A stretch of DNA of 64,000 bases. Source: Acidobacteriota bacterium (GTDB taxonomy: Bacteria > Acidobacteriota > Terriglobia > Terriglobales > Acidobacteriaceae). The stretch's first letter is position 1. Every line of letters begins with the position of its first letter. A program made the translations under genes and the position numbers. The notes below the pieces were generated by a model that saw only the letters and a program-made list of their open reading frames with translations, was not told the origin of the DNA and searched no databases. Positions 36,270-45,998 of this stretch are shown piece by piece. The stretch covers positions 868,001 to 932,000 of the forward strand of contig JAFDVQ010000006.1 in assembly GCA_018268915.1 (NCBI GenBank), written 5' to 3'.

Positions 36270-38230
36270 GGTTGTTCTTTCGCCGCGAAGTTGCGATCAC
36301 TGCGGTCGCCGCGGCAATGGTTCTGGTACAGACCAGCGCGCAAAGTCCGACGAATACAAATCCAGATCAAAGCCGAACGAAAAGCGAGGCCGGACAAGCG
36401 AAGAAGCCTTCAGGGAAGGTATTGTTCGAGCGATCGCTGGATGGTAGCGGGAAGACTGTGAGCACAACCGGCGCCGAAGCGAAAGCAGGAGCGAAGACGG
36501 CGGATGCTCCAGTTGCGACAGATGAAGAACGTCTGGCTACCGCGGTGACGGGGCTCGATCTGGATGTACGTTTGATCAGCGAAGCGCAGCAGATTGCGGT
36601 GCGCGGGCTTGTGACTGTACGAAATGCGGGGAACGTGCCTTTGAAGCGGATACCGCTGCAGATTTCGTCGTCGCTCAAGTGGGAACGGATTCGCGCTGCG
36701 GGGCGGGACTCGACGTATTCGGTGGCAACGCTGAATTCCGATTCGGACCACACCGCGCAGCTGCATGAAGCTGCGGTTGAGTTGGTCGAACCCCTGGCGC
36801 CCGGTGCGACGATGCAGATGGACGTTCTCTACTCCGGGAAAATTGAAGCGACGGCGCGACGGCTGATCTCGGTTGGAACGCCGGAAGACTCGGCGGCGCA
36901 TTCGGACTGGGACGTGATTGGAGCCGGGTTCACTGGATTGCGGGGATTCGGGAACGTGGTGTGGTATCCCGTGTCGAGCATACCGGTGATCCTCGGCGAT
37001 GGAGCAAGGCTGTTCGATGAGATCGGCAGACAGAAGCAGCGCGCCGAGGGGTCGCAATTCCGGTTGAAGCTGACGGTGGAGTTTCCGCATGGACAGCCTC
37101 CGACGCTTGCGGCAGTTAACGGCCATCCGCTCAAGCTGGACGTTGCTGACACCAAGGCAGTGGCTGCGGATGTTGCAGGTGTTGCGACAGGAGATACGGG
37201 GGAGACAAAGTTAAGCTTTGAGTCGCCGAGTTTGTTTGTGGCTACCGAGGCCGCGCACGCGGGATCACACATGACGGTCTACGCAAGTGCGGAGAATGAG
37301 GTTGCGGCAAAAAGCTGGCTGGCGGCGGGGAGGAGCGTCTCTCCCATGATCGAGCGCTGGCTGGGGGAGCAGGCACTCACGGAACTCACTGTGATTGATT
37401 TGCCGGACCCTGATGATGCGCCGTGGGAGTCGGGGCCGCTGCTTGCAATTCCCGTGCGAGATGGGACATCGGATCAACTCGAGCCGGTGCTGTCGCACGC
37501 TATGACCCATGCGTGGATGTCTGAGCAACCATATTGGCTGAATGAAGGCGCGGCAAACTTCATGGGAACGATATGGGACGACCGGCAGCATCGACGCGAA
37601 CATGCTCTGGCGACGCTCGAAGACGGCAGAGGCGCATTGGCGCTAGTGGAACCGCCGAGCCCAGGTGAGGCGCAAGGACAGCCACTCGCGAAGGCAACGT
37701 CTCCGGTTTATTACCGCACGAAGGCAGCGTGGGTGCTGTGGATGCTCCGGGAGATGGTGGGCGATGACGCGTTGAGTGCTGGACTGCGGGCGTCGAATGC
37801 TGCGGGAGCTCGCGGCGAGGCAGATGCAGGAAGGGCCTTTGAAAATGCGCTCGTGTCTGCAGCAAAGGGACGCGACATCAAGTGGCTATTTGCAGACTGG
37901 ATCGATGCGGATCATGGACTGCCGGATCTGAGCGTCGGCAAGGTGTTTCCGAATGCGGTGCAGGCAGGAAACTGGCTCGTATCGCTGACAATTTCGAATG
38001 CGGGATATGCGGCTGCGGAAGTGCCGGTGACGGTGCGATCGGCAACGAATGTAACGACCGAGCGGGTTCTGGTTCCAGCGCACGGGAGTGTGACGCCACG
38101 GTTGGTTGTGCAGGGAAAGCCAACTGAAGTGCAGGTGAATGACGGGACGGTGCCGGAGACGCAGGCAACGGTCCACGTGATGCACCTGGATGATACGGCG
38201 GATGCGAAGCCGGTGAATCCGGAGCCGTAG
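36266..38230 (+). CDS. Exported gluzincin-like protein with degenerate active site
   Basis: Exported protein of 654 residues. A signal peptide (about 1-26) is followed by an unrecognised beta-rich region and a segment resembling the catalytic domain of M1-type peptidases: SHAMTHAWMSEQPYWLNEGAANFM (410-433). The zinc motif HExxH appears as HAMTH (411-415), with the catalytic Glu replaced by Ala412, and the third ligand Glu (E427, LNEG) is closer than the usual 18 residues. It is therefore probably not an active M1 peptidase. I chose ATG 36266, which overlaps the rlmB stop by four bases; the longer frame from 36203 has no signal peptide. Confidence 0.72.
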   Translation: MRLFFRREVAITAVAAAMVLVQTSAQSPTNTNPDQSRTKSEAGQAKKPSGKVLFERSLDGSGKTVSTTGAEAKAGAKTADAPVATDEERLATAVTGLDLDVRLISEAQQIAVRGLVTVRNAGNVPLKRIPLQISSSLKWERIRAAGRDSTYSVATLNSDSDHTAQLHEAAVELVEPLAPGATMQMDVLYSGKIEATARRLISVGTPEDSAAHSDWDVIGAGFTGLRGFGNVVWYPVSSIPVILGDGARLFDEIGRQKQRAEGSQFRLKLTVEFPHGQPPTLAAVNGHPLKLDVADTKAVAADVAGVATGDTGETKLSFESPSLFVATEAAHAGSHMTVYASAENEVAAKSWLAAGRSVSPMIERWLGEQALTELTVIDLPDPDDAPWESGPLLAIPVRDGTSDQLEPVLSHAMTHAWMSEQPYWLNEGAANFMGTIWDDRQHRREHALATLEDGRGALALVEPPSPGEAQGQPLAKATSPVYYRTKAAWVLWMLREMVGDDALSAGLRASNAAGARGEADAGRAFENALVSAAKGRDIKWLFADWIDADHGLPDLSVGKVFPNAVQAGNWLVSLTISNAGYAAAEVPVTVRSATNVTTERVLVPAHGSVTPRLVVQGKPTEVQVNDGTVPETQATVHVMHLDDTADAKPVNPEP

Positions 38231-38281
38231 TCGTGTTCAATTAAGGTATCGACGTTCGCACCTGCCAAGGACCGGTTGGAA

Positions 38282-38290
38282 GGGGCACCC
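38282..38290. repeat. Possible remnant of the GGCACCC-tailed repeat
   Basis: GGGGCACCC in an intergenic region, preceded by GGACCGGTT without its matching arm. It looks like the 3' end of a decayed hairpin copy. The evidence is only nine bases plus position. Confidence 0.3.
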
Positions 38291-38368
38291 ACCGTTAGAA
38301 GTGGTTCCGACTATCAATCCAAAGTTCGATGCGCGGGTAAGCCTGTGGTCCGATAGGATGAGCAGACC

Positions 38369-39778
38369 GTGACTGCAACTTCCCAAGCTTCCGAACGCGC
38401 GAGCGCCGCTGCAATGGCGGCGAGTTCTGCGCCTTCGACCAAACGACAGCTTGGAGTGCTGGCGGCAACTGCCGTTGTGACTGGCGAGGCGATCTCGCTG
38501 GGAATTTTTCTTACGCCAGCGGGGATGGCGAAGTCGCTGGGGTCGCCGGCGCTGCTGGTTGCTGTTTGGTGCGGCATGGCGTTGATCACGCTGGCGGGTG
38601 CGCTGTGCTTTACGGAACTGGCGGTGCGGAATCCGCAGGACGGCGGCGAATATGTGTACCTGCGGCGGGGGTTTGGGCGGCAGGTTGCATTTCTCTATGG
38701 ATGGATGGCCGCGGTCGTTATGTATCCGGGTGTAGCTGCTGCGCTATCCGTGGGGATTGTGCCGTATCTCCGGGCGCTCGTTCCGATGCCGGAGCGCGTG
38801 GCGGGTGCGATGCCGGCGGTGATTCTGCTGGCGCTGGGAGCGTTGAACTACTTCGGCACCCGGTTGAGCAGTGGCGTGATGTCGACGCTGAACTGGCTGA
38901 AGGTTCCGGTGCTCGCGGCGCTGGTGGGGTGGGCGTTTTTGTCGGGACACGCGACGATGGCGAACGTGCTGCCGCTGGCAGCGCGCAGAGCGGGATCGGA
39001 TCCGCTGGTCGATGGGATTGCGGGCGCAACGATCAGCGCTTTCTTCTGCTTTGGAGGATGGTGGGAGGCAGGGAAGATTGCGGGAGAGGTAAAGAATCCT
39101 TCGCGCAACCTTGCGGTTGCGTTCTCCGGCGGCGTGCTGATCGTGACGGCGATCTACCTTTTGCTCAGTTTTGCGTTCGTGGCGGTAGTGCCGATGCAGC
39201 AGATCGGGTCGAATGCGGCATTCGTGGCGTTATTTGGAGAGGCGCTGTTCGGGGCGGCGGGCGGACGGGTGCTGGCGTTGTGCGTGGTGCTGTGCGTGAT
39301 GGGCGGACTGATGGTGCTGACGATGGCAGTGCCTCGGGTGACGCTGGCGCTGGCGCAGAGTGAGTTTGGCGATACGAGAGGCGGAGTCTTCGGGGCATTT
39401 GCAAGGCTACATCCGAGATTCGGCACTCCGGCGAATGGCGTGTTGCTGCAGACGGGCATTGGGCTGGCTGTCGTGACGCTTGGGGCGTTCGACAAGATTC
39501 TGGCTTACATTATTTTCCCGTCAGTGGTTTTTCTGGCGCTGACGGCGGCAACCCTGTTCAGATCGAACCCTCCCGTGCAGCGATGGTGGTACCCCGTCGC
39601 GCCGGTGGTGTTCATTGCGGGGAGCGGCGTGTTGGGATTGATGCTGCTGATGCACAACCCAACGGCAGCGCTGCTGGGGGCGGGGATTGTGCTGTGTGGG
39701 CTGCCGGTGCGGTGGGTACTGACACGGGGTGATGCGGACAACCGACCGGTAAAGGCGCTCACATCTGAGGTGGATTAG
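38369..39778 (+). CDS. APC-superfamily amino acid permease
   Basis: Inner-membrane transporter of 469 residues with about 12 hydrophobic helices. The first helix carries VVTGEAISLGIFLTPAGMAKSLGSP, close to the GxG substrate-binding bend of APC transporters, and helix 3 starts at VYLRRGFGRQVAFLYGWMA. The layout is like LAT/YkfD-type amino acid/polyamine antiporters. Substrate is not predictable from sequence. The start is GTG 38369. Its TAG stop overlaps the TAA of the convergent der gene by three bases. Confidence 0.88.
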   Translation: MTATSQASERASAAAMAASSAPSTKRQLGVLAATAVVTGEAISLGIFLTPAGMAKSLGSPALLVAVWCGMALITLAGALCFTELAVRNPQDGGEYVYLRRGFGRQVAFLYGWMAAVVMYPGVAAALSVGIVPYLRALVPMPERVAGAMPAVILLALGALNYFGTRLSSGVMSTLNWLKVPVLAALVGWAFLSGHATMANVLPLAARRAGSDPLVDGIAGATISAFFCFGGWWEAGKIAGEVKNPSRNLAVAFSGGVLIVTAIYLLLSFAFVAVVPMQQIGSNAAFVALFGEALFGAAGGRVLALCVVLCVMGGLMVLTMAVPRVTLALAQSEFGDTRGGVFGAFARLHPRFGTPANGVLLQTGIGLAVVTLGAFDKILAYIIFPSVVFLALTAATLFRSNPPVQRWWYPVAPVVFIAGSGVLGLMLLMHNPTAALLGAGIVLCGLPVRWVLTRGDADNRPVKALTSEVD

Positions 39779-41262
39779 CCCTCGTTCTTGTCGGCGTTGC
39801 GAGCTTTGACTTTGAACCAGATGGGAGTGCCTTCGAAGCCGAATGCGGCGCGGATCTGATTTTCAAGGAAGCGCTCGAAGGCGAAGTGCAGCTTGATATT
39901 GCGATCGGTGAAGAGGACGAAAGTGGGTGGGGCGACGGCGGCCTGGGTCATGTAGAAGATGCGGATTCGTTTTGCCATCGGCACGGGCGCGCGCTGGAAG
40001 TCGATCTTGTCGAGGAAGCGATTCATCTGGCCGGTGGTGACGCGCTTGCGGCGTTCGGCGGCGAGCTTCTTGACTTCGCGGAGAACGCTCTTCATACCTT
40101 TACCCTCTTTGGCGGAGAGGAAGAGGACGGGGGCGTAGTCGAGGTATTTGAGCGCGCGGCGCAGTTGTTGCTCGAAGATGTCGCGATCGGCAGGCGGTTT
40201 GCCGTCGGCGCGAGCGGTGGTGACGGCGTCCCACTTGTTGACGACGAGGATGACGCTACGACCGGACTCGTGCGCATAGCCACCAATGGTGGCGTCGCTG
40301 GCGGTCACTCCTTCAGTGGCGTCGATGACGAGGAGTGCGACGTCGGCGGCTTCGAGGTGGCGGCGAGCCATGACGACGGAAAGCTTCTCGGCCATGAGAT
40401 TGGTTTTGCCTTTGCGGCGGATACCGGCGGTGTCGACGAAGCGGAGAGTGTCGCCTTCATACTCAACGGTCTCGTCTACGGCATCGCGCGTGGTTCCGGC
40501 GATAGGAGAGACGATGGCGCGGGAGGTGCCGGTGAGGGCATTGAGCAAAGTCGATTTGCCGACATTGGGGCGGCCGATGATGGCGACGGCGGTTTCGTGC
40601 TGTTCGAATTCACCGTGGGTCCTATGCGGGACCTGCGCGGTCGGCGAATGCGCTTCGCGTTCGTCCACGGCAGGCTCGTCGGAGTCCTGTCTGGTGGTGA
40701 TGGAAAGCATTTCAGGTTGTTCGGGGATGGTGGCGGTGACGGCGTCGAGGAGTTCGCCGATGCCGAGGCCGTGTTCGGCGCTGATCGAATGGAGATCGCG
40801 AATTCCGAGGCGGCGGAAGTTTTCAGCTTCGAGGGCCATGGCCTCGCCTTCGACCTTGTTGACGGCGAGGAAGACGGGCTTCGAGCCGCGAGTGAGCAGC
40901 CGGGCGAGGTCGTAGTCGGGGCGCGCGAGCTCAGTGCGGGCGTCGACCACCATAATGATGGCCTGGGCTTCGTCGAGCGCGACTTTGGCCTGGTTGTAGA
41001 TCTCGGTGGGAATGAGTTCGGGGTCGTCGGGGACGATACCGCCAGTGTCGACGAGGCGGAAGCGGCGGCCGTCCCACTCGAATTCGCCGTAGATGCGGTC
41101 GCGGGTGATGCCGGGCTCATCTCCGACAATGGATCGGCGGCTTCGGGTGAGGCGATTGAAGAGGGTGGACTTGCCCACGTTGGGACGGCCGACGATGGCG
41201 ATGAGGGGAAGGGTCTCAGCGCCGGGCCCGGCGGGGATTACGGATCTGCGATAGGTGGGCAA
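39775..41262 (-). CDS. der: Ribosome-assembly GTPase Der (EngA)
   Basis: Double GTPase required for 50S subunit maturation. Two tandem GTP-binding domains are clear, each with GRPNVGKSTL (about residues 25-34 and 225-235), GTTRD or GITRD, DTGG/DTAG and NKxD motifs, followed by the KH-like C-terminal domain (APVLFLSAKEGKGM, then YMTQAAVAPPTFVLFTDRN). I chose TTG 41262 (495 residues; GGAG eight bases upstream), close to the family length of about 490. The frame is open to 41427, but those residues have no family similarity and run into the promoter region of the divergent helicase gene. Confidence 0.93.
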   Translation of the reverse strand: MPTYRRSVIPAGPGAETLPLIAIVGRPNVGKSTLFNRLTRSRRSIVGDEPGITRDRIYGEFEWDGRRFRLVDTGGIVPDDPELIPTEIYNQAKVALDEAQAIIMVVDARTELARPDYDLARLLTRGSKPVFLAVNKVEGEAMALEAENFRRLGIRDLHSISAEHGLGIGELLDAVTATIPEQPEMLSITTRQDSDEPAVDEREAHSPTAQVPHRTHGEFEQHETAVAIIGRPNVGKSTLLNALTGTSRAIVSPIAGTTRDAVDETVEYEGDTLRFVDTAGIRRKGKTNLMAEKLSVVMARRHLEAADVALLVIDATEGVTASDATIGGYAHESGRSVILVVNKWDAVTTARADGKPPADRDIFEQQLRRALKYLDYAPVLFLSAKEGKGMKSVLREVKKLAAERRKRVTTGQMNRFLDKIDFQRAPVPMAKRIRIFYMTQAAVAPPTFVLFTDRNIKLHFAFERFLENQIRAAFGFEGTPIWFKVKARNADKNEG

Positions 41263-41419
41263 AAGACTTACTCCGAGATTGCGAATGCGGCTCTTCCAGT
41301 TTACGGGAGGCGATGTGGGCCCGATTCGGGATCGATTAGGGATGAATTGTGTGCAGTGGGATTTCGCATTTCGTTCGCCATCGGAGTTGGACCTATGATG
41401 GAGGGAGTATCCGGCGCAG

Positions 41420-43492
41420 ATGGCCACCGCACAGACCTCAAATCGAACGTTGCCGACCCTTCATGAGTTCTTCTCGCCGGGGGGAGTTCTGGCTAAGTCG
41501 CCGCTGCCGTATGAGTACCGGCCTGGGCAGCTGGAGATGGCGAAAGCGGTGGAGCTAGCTCTCAGGGAGCGGCGGCACCTGATCGTGGAGGCTGGGACGG
41601 GAACCGGGAAGACGCTGGCTTATCTGCTTCCGGCTTTGCGAACGGGACAGCGGGTGATTGTGTCGACGGGGACGAAGGCGCTGCAGGATCAGTTGTTCTT
41701 CCGGGACATACCGTTTCTGGAGTCGCTGCTGGGGGAGCTACGGGTCTGCTACATGAAAGGGCGGGCGAACTACCTATGCCGGCACAAGCTGGTAACCCTG
41801 CGAGATCAGCCGATTCTGTCGGGGCTGGAAGAGATCGACCAGTACCGGCAGATCGCGGAATGGGAGAAGGTGACGGAGACCGGGGACAGGTCAGAGCTGA
41901 ACGAGCTGCCAGAGACAAGCGCGCTATGGCACAAACTGGATGCGCGGAGCGAGGCCTGCCTGGGGTCGACGTGTCCGGATTACCGGCGGTGTTTCATCAC
42001 GGAGATGCGGAGGAGGGCGCTCGAGTCAGACATCATCATCGTGAATCACCACTTGTTCTTCGCCGATCTGGCGGTGAAGCAGGAGGCGGCGGGCGCTGCG
42101 GATGCGGGGATTCTGCCAGAGGCGGCGGCGGTAGTCTTCGACGAGGCGCATGAGCTGGAGGAGGTTGCGTCGAGCTATTTCGGACTGTCGGTGTCGAACC
42201 TGCGGTTCGAAGAGCTGGCGCGGGACACGGATACTCAGCTGCGAGGGAAGGCGGGGGCGGAGAAGTTTCCGGCAGCGACGCAGCAGCTGCGGGATCGAGC
42301 GCGGATGTTCTTTGCGAGTCTGCCGATGAGCAGCGATGGACGGCAGCCGTTCGAAAATCGCGAGGAGTTTCTGGAGATGTCGGGTGACCTGTATCTCTCT
42401 CTACGGAACACGCTGCGGCTGCTCGAGTCGGAGATGGAGCTGCTGGAGGATATCGATGAGGCTCCGGGGTTGCGGAAGCGGGTGGCGCGAATCAGGGCGG
42501 AGCTTGAGTTTCTGCTCGAGTCGAACTCGAGCAACATGGTGTATTGGCTGGAGCGGCGGGTAGTGGGCGGCGCGGATAAAGGCGGGGCGGGGCGTAACCC
42601 CGGTCCCCAGAGGCTAGGGACCGGGGGCACCCTTGGGCGGGGGCAGAATCGGCATACATTTGTGCAGGCGACGCCGATTGATGTTTCGGAGCTGCTGCAT
42701 GAGATGGTGTTCGAGTCGATACCGACTGTGGTGCTGACTTCGGCGACGCTGACGGTGCAGGGGGGATTCGAGCATGTGCGCAAGCGGGTGGGGATGACGG
42801 AGGCGCGGGAACTGGTGGTGCCTTCGCATTTCCGGTATGGGGAGCAGGCGCTCCTCTACCTACCGCCAACGATGCCGGACCCGCGCGATCCGGAGTTTCC
42901 GGAGGCGGCGGCGAACACCATTCGCCGCGTGCTGGAGCTGTCGAAGGGGCGGGCATTCTGTCTTTTCACGAGTTACGCGCAGATGCGCGATCTGTATGAG
43001 CGGCTGCTGCCGGTGCTGGAGTATCCGATTTTGCTGCACGGGACGGCCCCGCGAAAGGCGCTGCTCGAGGAGTTTCGGTCTACACCGAATGCGGTGCTGT
43101 TCGGGACATCGAGTTTCTGGCAGGGAGTGGATGTACAGGGCGAGGCGCTGAGCTGCGTGATTATCGACAAGCTGCCGTTTGCAGTGCCGAACGATCCGGT
43201 GGTGATGGCGCGGATGAAGGCGATCGAGGAGGCGGGCGGAAAGCCGTTCTTCGACTACCAGGTGCCGTCGGCGGTGCTGACTCTGAAGCAGGGTTTTGGA
43301 AGGCTGATTCGTTCGCTGGAGGATCGCGGGGTGCTGGTGCTGCTCGATCCGCGAATCCGGAAGCAGCGTTATGGACAGACTTTCCTGCAGAGTTTGCCGC
43401 CGTACCGAATGACGGCGACGATCACGGATGTGGCGGAGTTTTTTGAGAGGCAGGGGACCGGGGAACAAGGGGACAAGGGAACGAGAGGCTAA
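41420..43492 (+). CDS. DinG/XPD-like ATP-dependent DNA helicase
   Basis: Superfamily 2 helicase of 690 residues, probably with an iron-sulfur cluster. Walker A is GTGTGKT (59-65), the DEAH box is at 241-244, and the helicase C motifs are near the end (GTSSFWQGVDVQGEAL; QGFGRLIRSLEDRGVLVLLDPR). The four cluster cysteines are C120, C180, C185 and C191, as in DinG/XPD. It unwinds DNA 5'-3' and helps at R-loops or stalled forks. Two repeat-derived in-frame insertions are visible: residues ~393-404 from a perfect hairpin and the final ~12 residues from a purine-rich repeat. Confidence 0.9.
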   Translation: MATAQTSNRTLPTLHEFFSPGGVLAKSPLPYEYRPGQLEMAKAVELALRERRHLIVEAGTGTGKTLAYLLPALRTGQRVIVSTGTKALQDQLFFRDIPFLESLLGELRVCYMKGRANYLCRHKLVTLRDQPILSGLEEIDQYRQIAEWEKVTETGDRSELNELPETSALWHKLDARSEACLGSTCPDYRRCFITEMRRRALESDIIIVNHHLFFADLAVKQEAAGAADAGILPEAAAVVFDEAHELEEVASSYFGLSVSNLRFEELARDTDTQLRGKAGAEKFPAATQQLRDRARMFFASLPMSSDGRQPFENREEFLEMSGDLYLSLRNTLRLLESEMELLEDIDEAPGLRKRVARIRAELEFLLESNSSNMVYWLERRVVGGADKGGAGRNPGPQRLGTGGTLGRGQNRHTFVQATPIDVSELLHEMVFESIPTVVLTSATLTVQGGFEHVRKRVGMTEARELVVPSHFRYGEQALLYLPPTMPDPRDPEFPEAAANTIRRVLELSKGRAFCLFTSYAQMRDLYERLLPVLEYPILLHGTAPRKALLEEFRSTPNAVLFGTSSFWQGVDVQGEALSCVIIDKLPFAVPNDPVVMARMKAIEEAGGKPFFDYQVPSAVLTLKQGFGRLIRSLEDRGVLVLLDPRIRKQRYGQTFLQSLPPYRMTATITDVAEFFERQGTGEQGDKGTRG
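42598..42632. repeat. GGCACCC-tailed hairpin repeat inside the helicase gene, copy 3
   Basis: Perfect 10-base arms CCCCGGTCCC (42598-42607) and GGGACCGGGG (42617-42626), nine-base loop, then GGCACCC. It is in frame within the helicase and encodes a Gly/Pro/Arg-rich stretch (NPGPQRLGTGG) with no helicase motif. Confidence 0.68.
43452..43486 (+). repeat. Purine-rich GGGAACAAGG repeat at the helicase C-terminus
   Basis: Near-tandem units of GGGGACC, GGGGAACAA, GGGGACAA and GGGAACGA form the last ~12 codons of the helicase gene (TGEQGDKGTRG). The block is similar to 16543-16572. It was probably captured at the 3' end, moving the stop codon. Confidence 0.5.
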
Positions 43493-43493
43493 G

Positions 43494-45896
43494 TCAGGCG
43501 CGCTGGAAGTTGATTTGCCAGCTGACGGTTTGGCTTGTGTCGAATCGGGGCCGCACGCAGAGGAGGTCCGGGGCGGTTTGACGAACTGAATAGTTGCCAA
43601 GGTCTTCGACGTAGCCCGGATGAGTGGTGTTCCAGCGGTACGCAGCCGGGATGTATACCGTCATTCTGTGTGCGGAGCCAGTGGGGCCTTTTGAGGTTCC
43701 GATCAGGGTGTTTTTCGAGGCGTCCCATTTCGCTTCTGCCAACTCCACGGCGCCCTGCGTGAAGTGGCGGTCAGTCGACAACACAAAAGGAACTTCTTTT
43801 CGAGGATGAACGGCGAAGAGAGCGACCGATTGAGGCATGACGCTGTACGTCAGGTCGGTCTTAAATTCGCCTGCGAGCCGCTGGCTCCAGAACTCGAAGG
43901 CGACATAAGAGTTGCTTTTGGGAAGCCGCAGGCGAGAAAACGGGACACGCTTGTCTGACGTGCCATTCGAGTAGTTGAAGAGAGCCACCACGGACCATTC
44001 GCCAAAACTCGTTTTGATGGGAAGCTCGAATATTTCGGGCTTGTCTGTTTCGAAGAGATCGATAGGGCGGGCGGCAACACCGTAGGACGGGAAGACCTTG
44101 CGGAGGATCTCGAGGCGCTCGGGATCGAGATCGACAAGGCGATCACCAGAGATCATCGTGCCACCGGACAAAGCAATGATTGACGCAGCGGCCTTCGCTT
44201 GCGGCACGGTGAGCAGGGCGAGACCGAGATGGTCGGCATCGTTGGTCCACGTCTTGCGGTTGAAGTAGTACCGCTTTGCCATTGCCGGAGCGTTGCTGTT
44301 GGAATTGGCGGTGTATTGTTCCCACGTGAGGTGAGGCTGGTCAAGCTCGATGCGCGCGCTATCGATCAGACCCACGGTGCAGTTCATTGGGCCGCAGTCA
44401 AGAAGATGACATTTTGGCCCGATGCCCTCGCGGATGGTCTGCATCCCGAGTCGATAAGCGGCTGCCTGGCTGACGGATGGATTGTGATAGCGTTCCGCGC
44501 TGAGGAGAGACCACTCCACAAAATCGATCTTGAGGAAGTCGTAGCCCCAATCAGCACTGATCCTCCGGCATTGTTCGCGGAGCCAATCGGCGGCGTCTGG
44601 ATGAGTGATGTCGAGCCCGTATACCTTTTTCATCAAACTCGGGATGCCGTAGGGACCAACTTGTGGCGTCGTCAGGCCGCCGCCACACTGCTTGACCTTG
44701 CCTTCGGTGTTGGTAATGAGCCAGTCCTGATGGTGTGTGAAGAGATCTGTACCTTCTGCAATGCAGTAGGGAGCAAGCCATATGCCCGCTCGCAAGCCAC
44801 GCTCTCGGATCTGGGAGGCGAGCCACTTCATTCCATGCGGAAAGCGCTCATTGCCCTCCCAGTCGCCGTACGTTCGGAACCATCCGGCGTCGATCTGGAT
44901 GAATTCGAGGCCGTATTGCTTCAGATAGCGTGCGGCGAAGTCGGCGTTTTTGAGGACTTCATCCTCGCTGATGTACTCATGCGTGTAGTACCAGTTGCAC
45001 CATCCATTGATGATGGGATTCAAGCGGAACTGGTGGAGGTCGGCGATGCTTTGCGCGAAGGTTTCCAGTGCTGTGAAGGTATCCGCGGCAATGTTGAAGA
45101 TGACCTTTCCAGAACTGATCGATGCGCCGGGACGCAAAACAAAGCCCAGGTTGTAGAGGGACTCAATGGTCAGGGACATACCGCCCTGGGACTGCGCAGG
45201 CGTAACGGTGTGGTCGTATAGCGCAGAGATGCGTCCCGTGGCCACGTCGTTTTCCAGGTAGCCTATGACGAGCCCTTCGCTGTGCTCTCCGCGATGGAAG
45301 CCCATGTTCCACATGCTGGTGACGGCATGACGATTGGCCTGTCCCAGATCCTCGACGCGTCCAGGATCGGCGTAGAGGTAGCCGTTAGTGAGGGCCTTTT
45401 CAGCGTCAGGCCAACCGCAATCTGCTTCTTCCTCCAACACTGCTCGCACTGGCTCGATCTTCAAGAGGTTCAGATCGCTCTTCGATGCGTTTCGGCAGAT
45501 CACCTCGATCTGGAGAGCATTTCTGCCGTCGTAAAGGGTGAGCTGAATTTCGAAGTCGAGTTGACGGCGATGGTCGGTGCAAGTGGCAGAGAGCTGGCGA
45601 CCATTGCCTAGTGCATTCCGGCAGGGCCGGATGGAATATTTCCGTGCGTAATCGGAATCTGAAGTGGAAAGGGTTGCGCTTGAGAGGGTCGCGCGGGCTA
45701 CGGCATTGCGAAGCAGGGCGGTTCCATCTTTGCGTTCGGCATGTATGAGTCCTGAGGCTGTGTCGAATCGTGCTGAGAGGAATTGATTTTCGATTGCGGC
45801 TGCCGAAGAGTTCGGGCCGGAGATCAAGGAGCCGTCGACGGAGAGCAGCAGGCCGGCTGCGGTGGCAGATGAAAGGAACTCTCGTCGGCTTTTCAC
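43494..45896 (-). CDS. Tat-exported alpha-galactosidase-like glycoside hydrolase (GH36/27 clan)
   Basis: Exported enzyme of 800 residues with a Tat signal (MKSRREFLSSATAAG). An N-terminal beta-sandwich (about 40-290) precedes a TIM-barrel resembling melibiases: EFIQIDAGWFRTYGDWEGN, RAGIWLAPYCIAEG, then WGYDFLKIDFVEW holding the expected nucleophile Asp, and LLDCGPMNCTVGLIDSARIE holding the acid/base region. A C-terminal beta domain follows. It likely hydrolyses alpha-galactosides from plant polymers in the periplasm; galactose specificity is inferred from the family. It converges with the helicase gene with one base between the stops. Confidence 0.85.
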   Translation of the reverse strand: MKSRREFLSSATAAGLLLSVDGSLISGPNSSAAAIENQFLSARFDTASGLIHAERKDGTALLRNAVARATLSSATLSTSDSDYARKYSIRPCRNALGNGRQLSATCTDHRRQLDFEIQLTLYDGRNALQIEVICRNASKSDLNLLKIEPVRAVLEEEADCGWPDAEKALTNGYLYADPGRVEDLGQANRHAVTSMWNMGFHRGEHSEGLVIGYLENDVATGRISALYDHTVTPAQSQGGMSLTIESLYNLGFVLRPGASISSGKVIFNIAADTFTALETFAQSIADLHQFRLNPIINGWCNWYYTHEYISEDEVLKNADFAARYLKQYGLEFIQIDAGWFRTYGDWEGNERFPHGMKWLASQIRERGLRAGIWLAPYCIAEGTDLFTHHQDWLITNTEGKVKQCGGGLTTPQVGPYGIPSLMKKVYGLDITHPDAADWLREQCRRISADWGYDFLKIDFVEWSLLSAERYHNPSVSQAAAYRLGMQTIREGIGPKCHLLDCGPMNCTVGLIDSARIELDQPHLTWEQYTANSNSNAPAMAKRYYFNRKTWTNDADHLGLALLTVPQAKAAASIIALSGGTMISGDRLVDLDPERLEILRKVFPSYGVAARPIDLFETDKPEIFELPIKTSFGEWSVVALFNYSNGTSDKRVPFSRLRLPKSNSYVAFEFWSQRLAGEFKTDLTYSVMPQSVALFAVHPRKEVPFVLSTDRHFTQGAVELAEAKWDASKNTLIGTSKGPTGSAHRMTVYIPAAYRWNTTHPGYVEDLGNYSVRQTAPDLLCVRPRFDTSQTVSWQINFQRA

Positions 45897-45998
45897 AGCG
45901 GGATTCTATCAAGCGATCAAGCCTAGCCCCTAAGCAGACATTCTCCCGATTTATGGCTGTACCTCAGGATGGGAGCATATCGTTCTTAGAGAGGATTC

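Noticed and set aside
39886..41466. Long plus-strand frame of 526 codons opposite der
   Set aside because: It is antisense to a fully conserved der gene; its Gly/Asp/Val-rich composition is what codon bias of the opposite strand produces.
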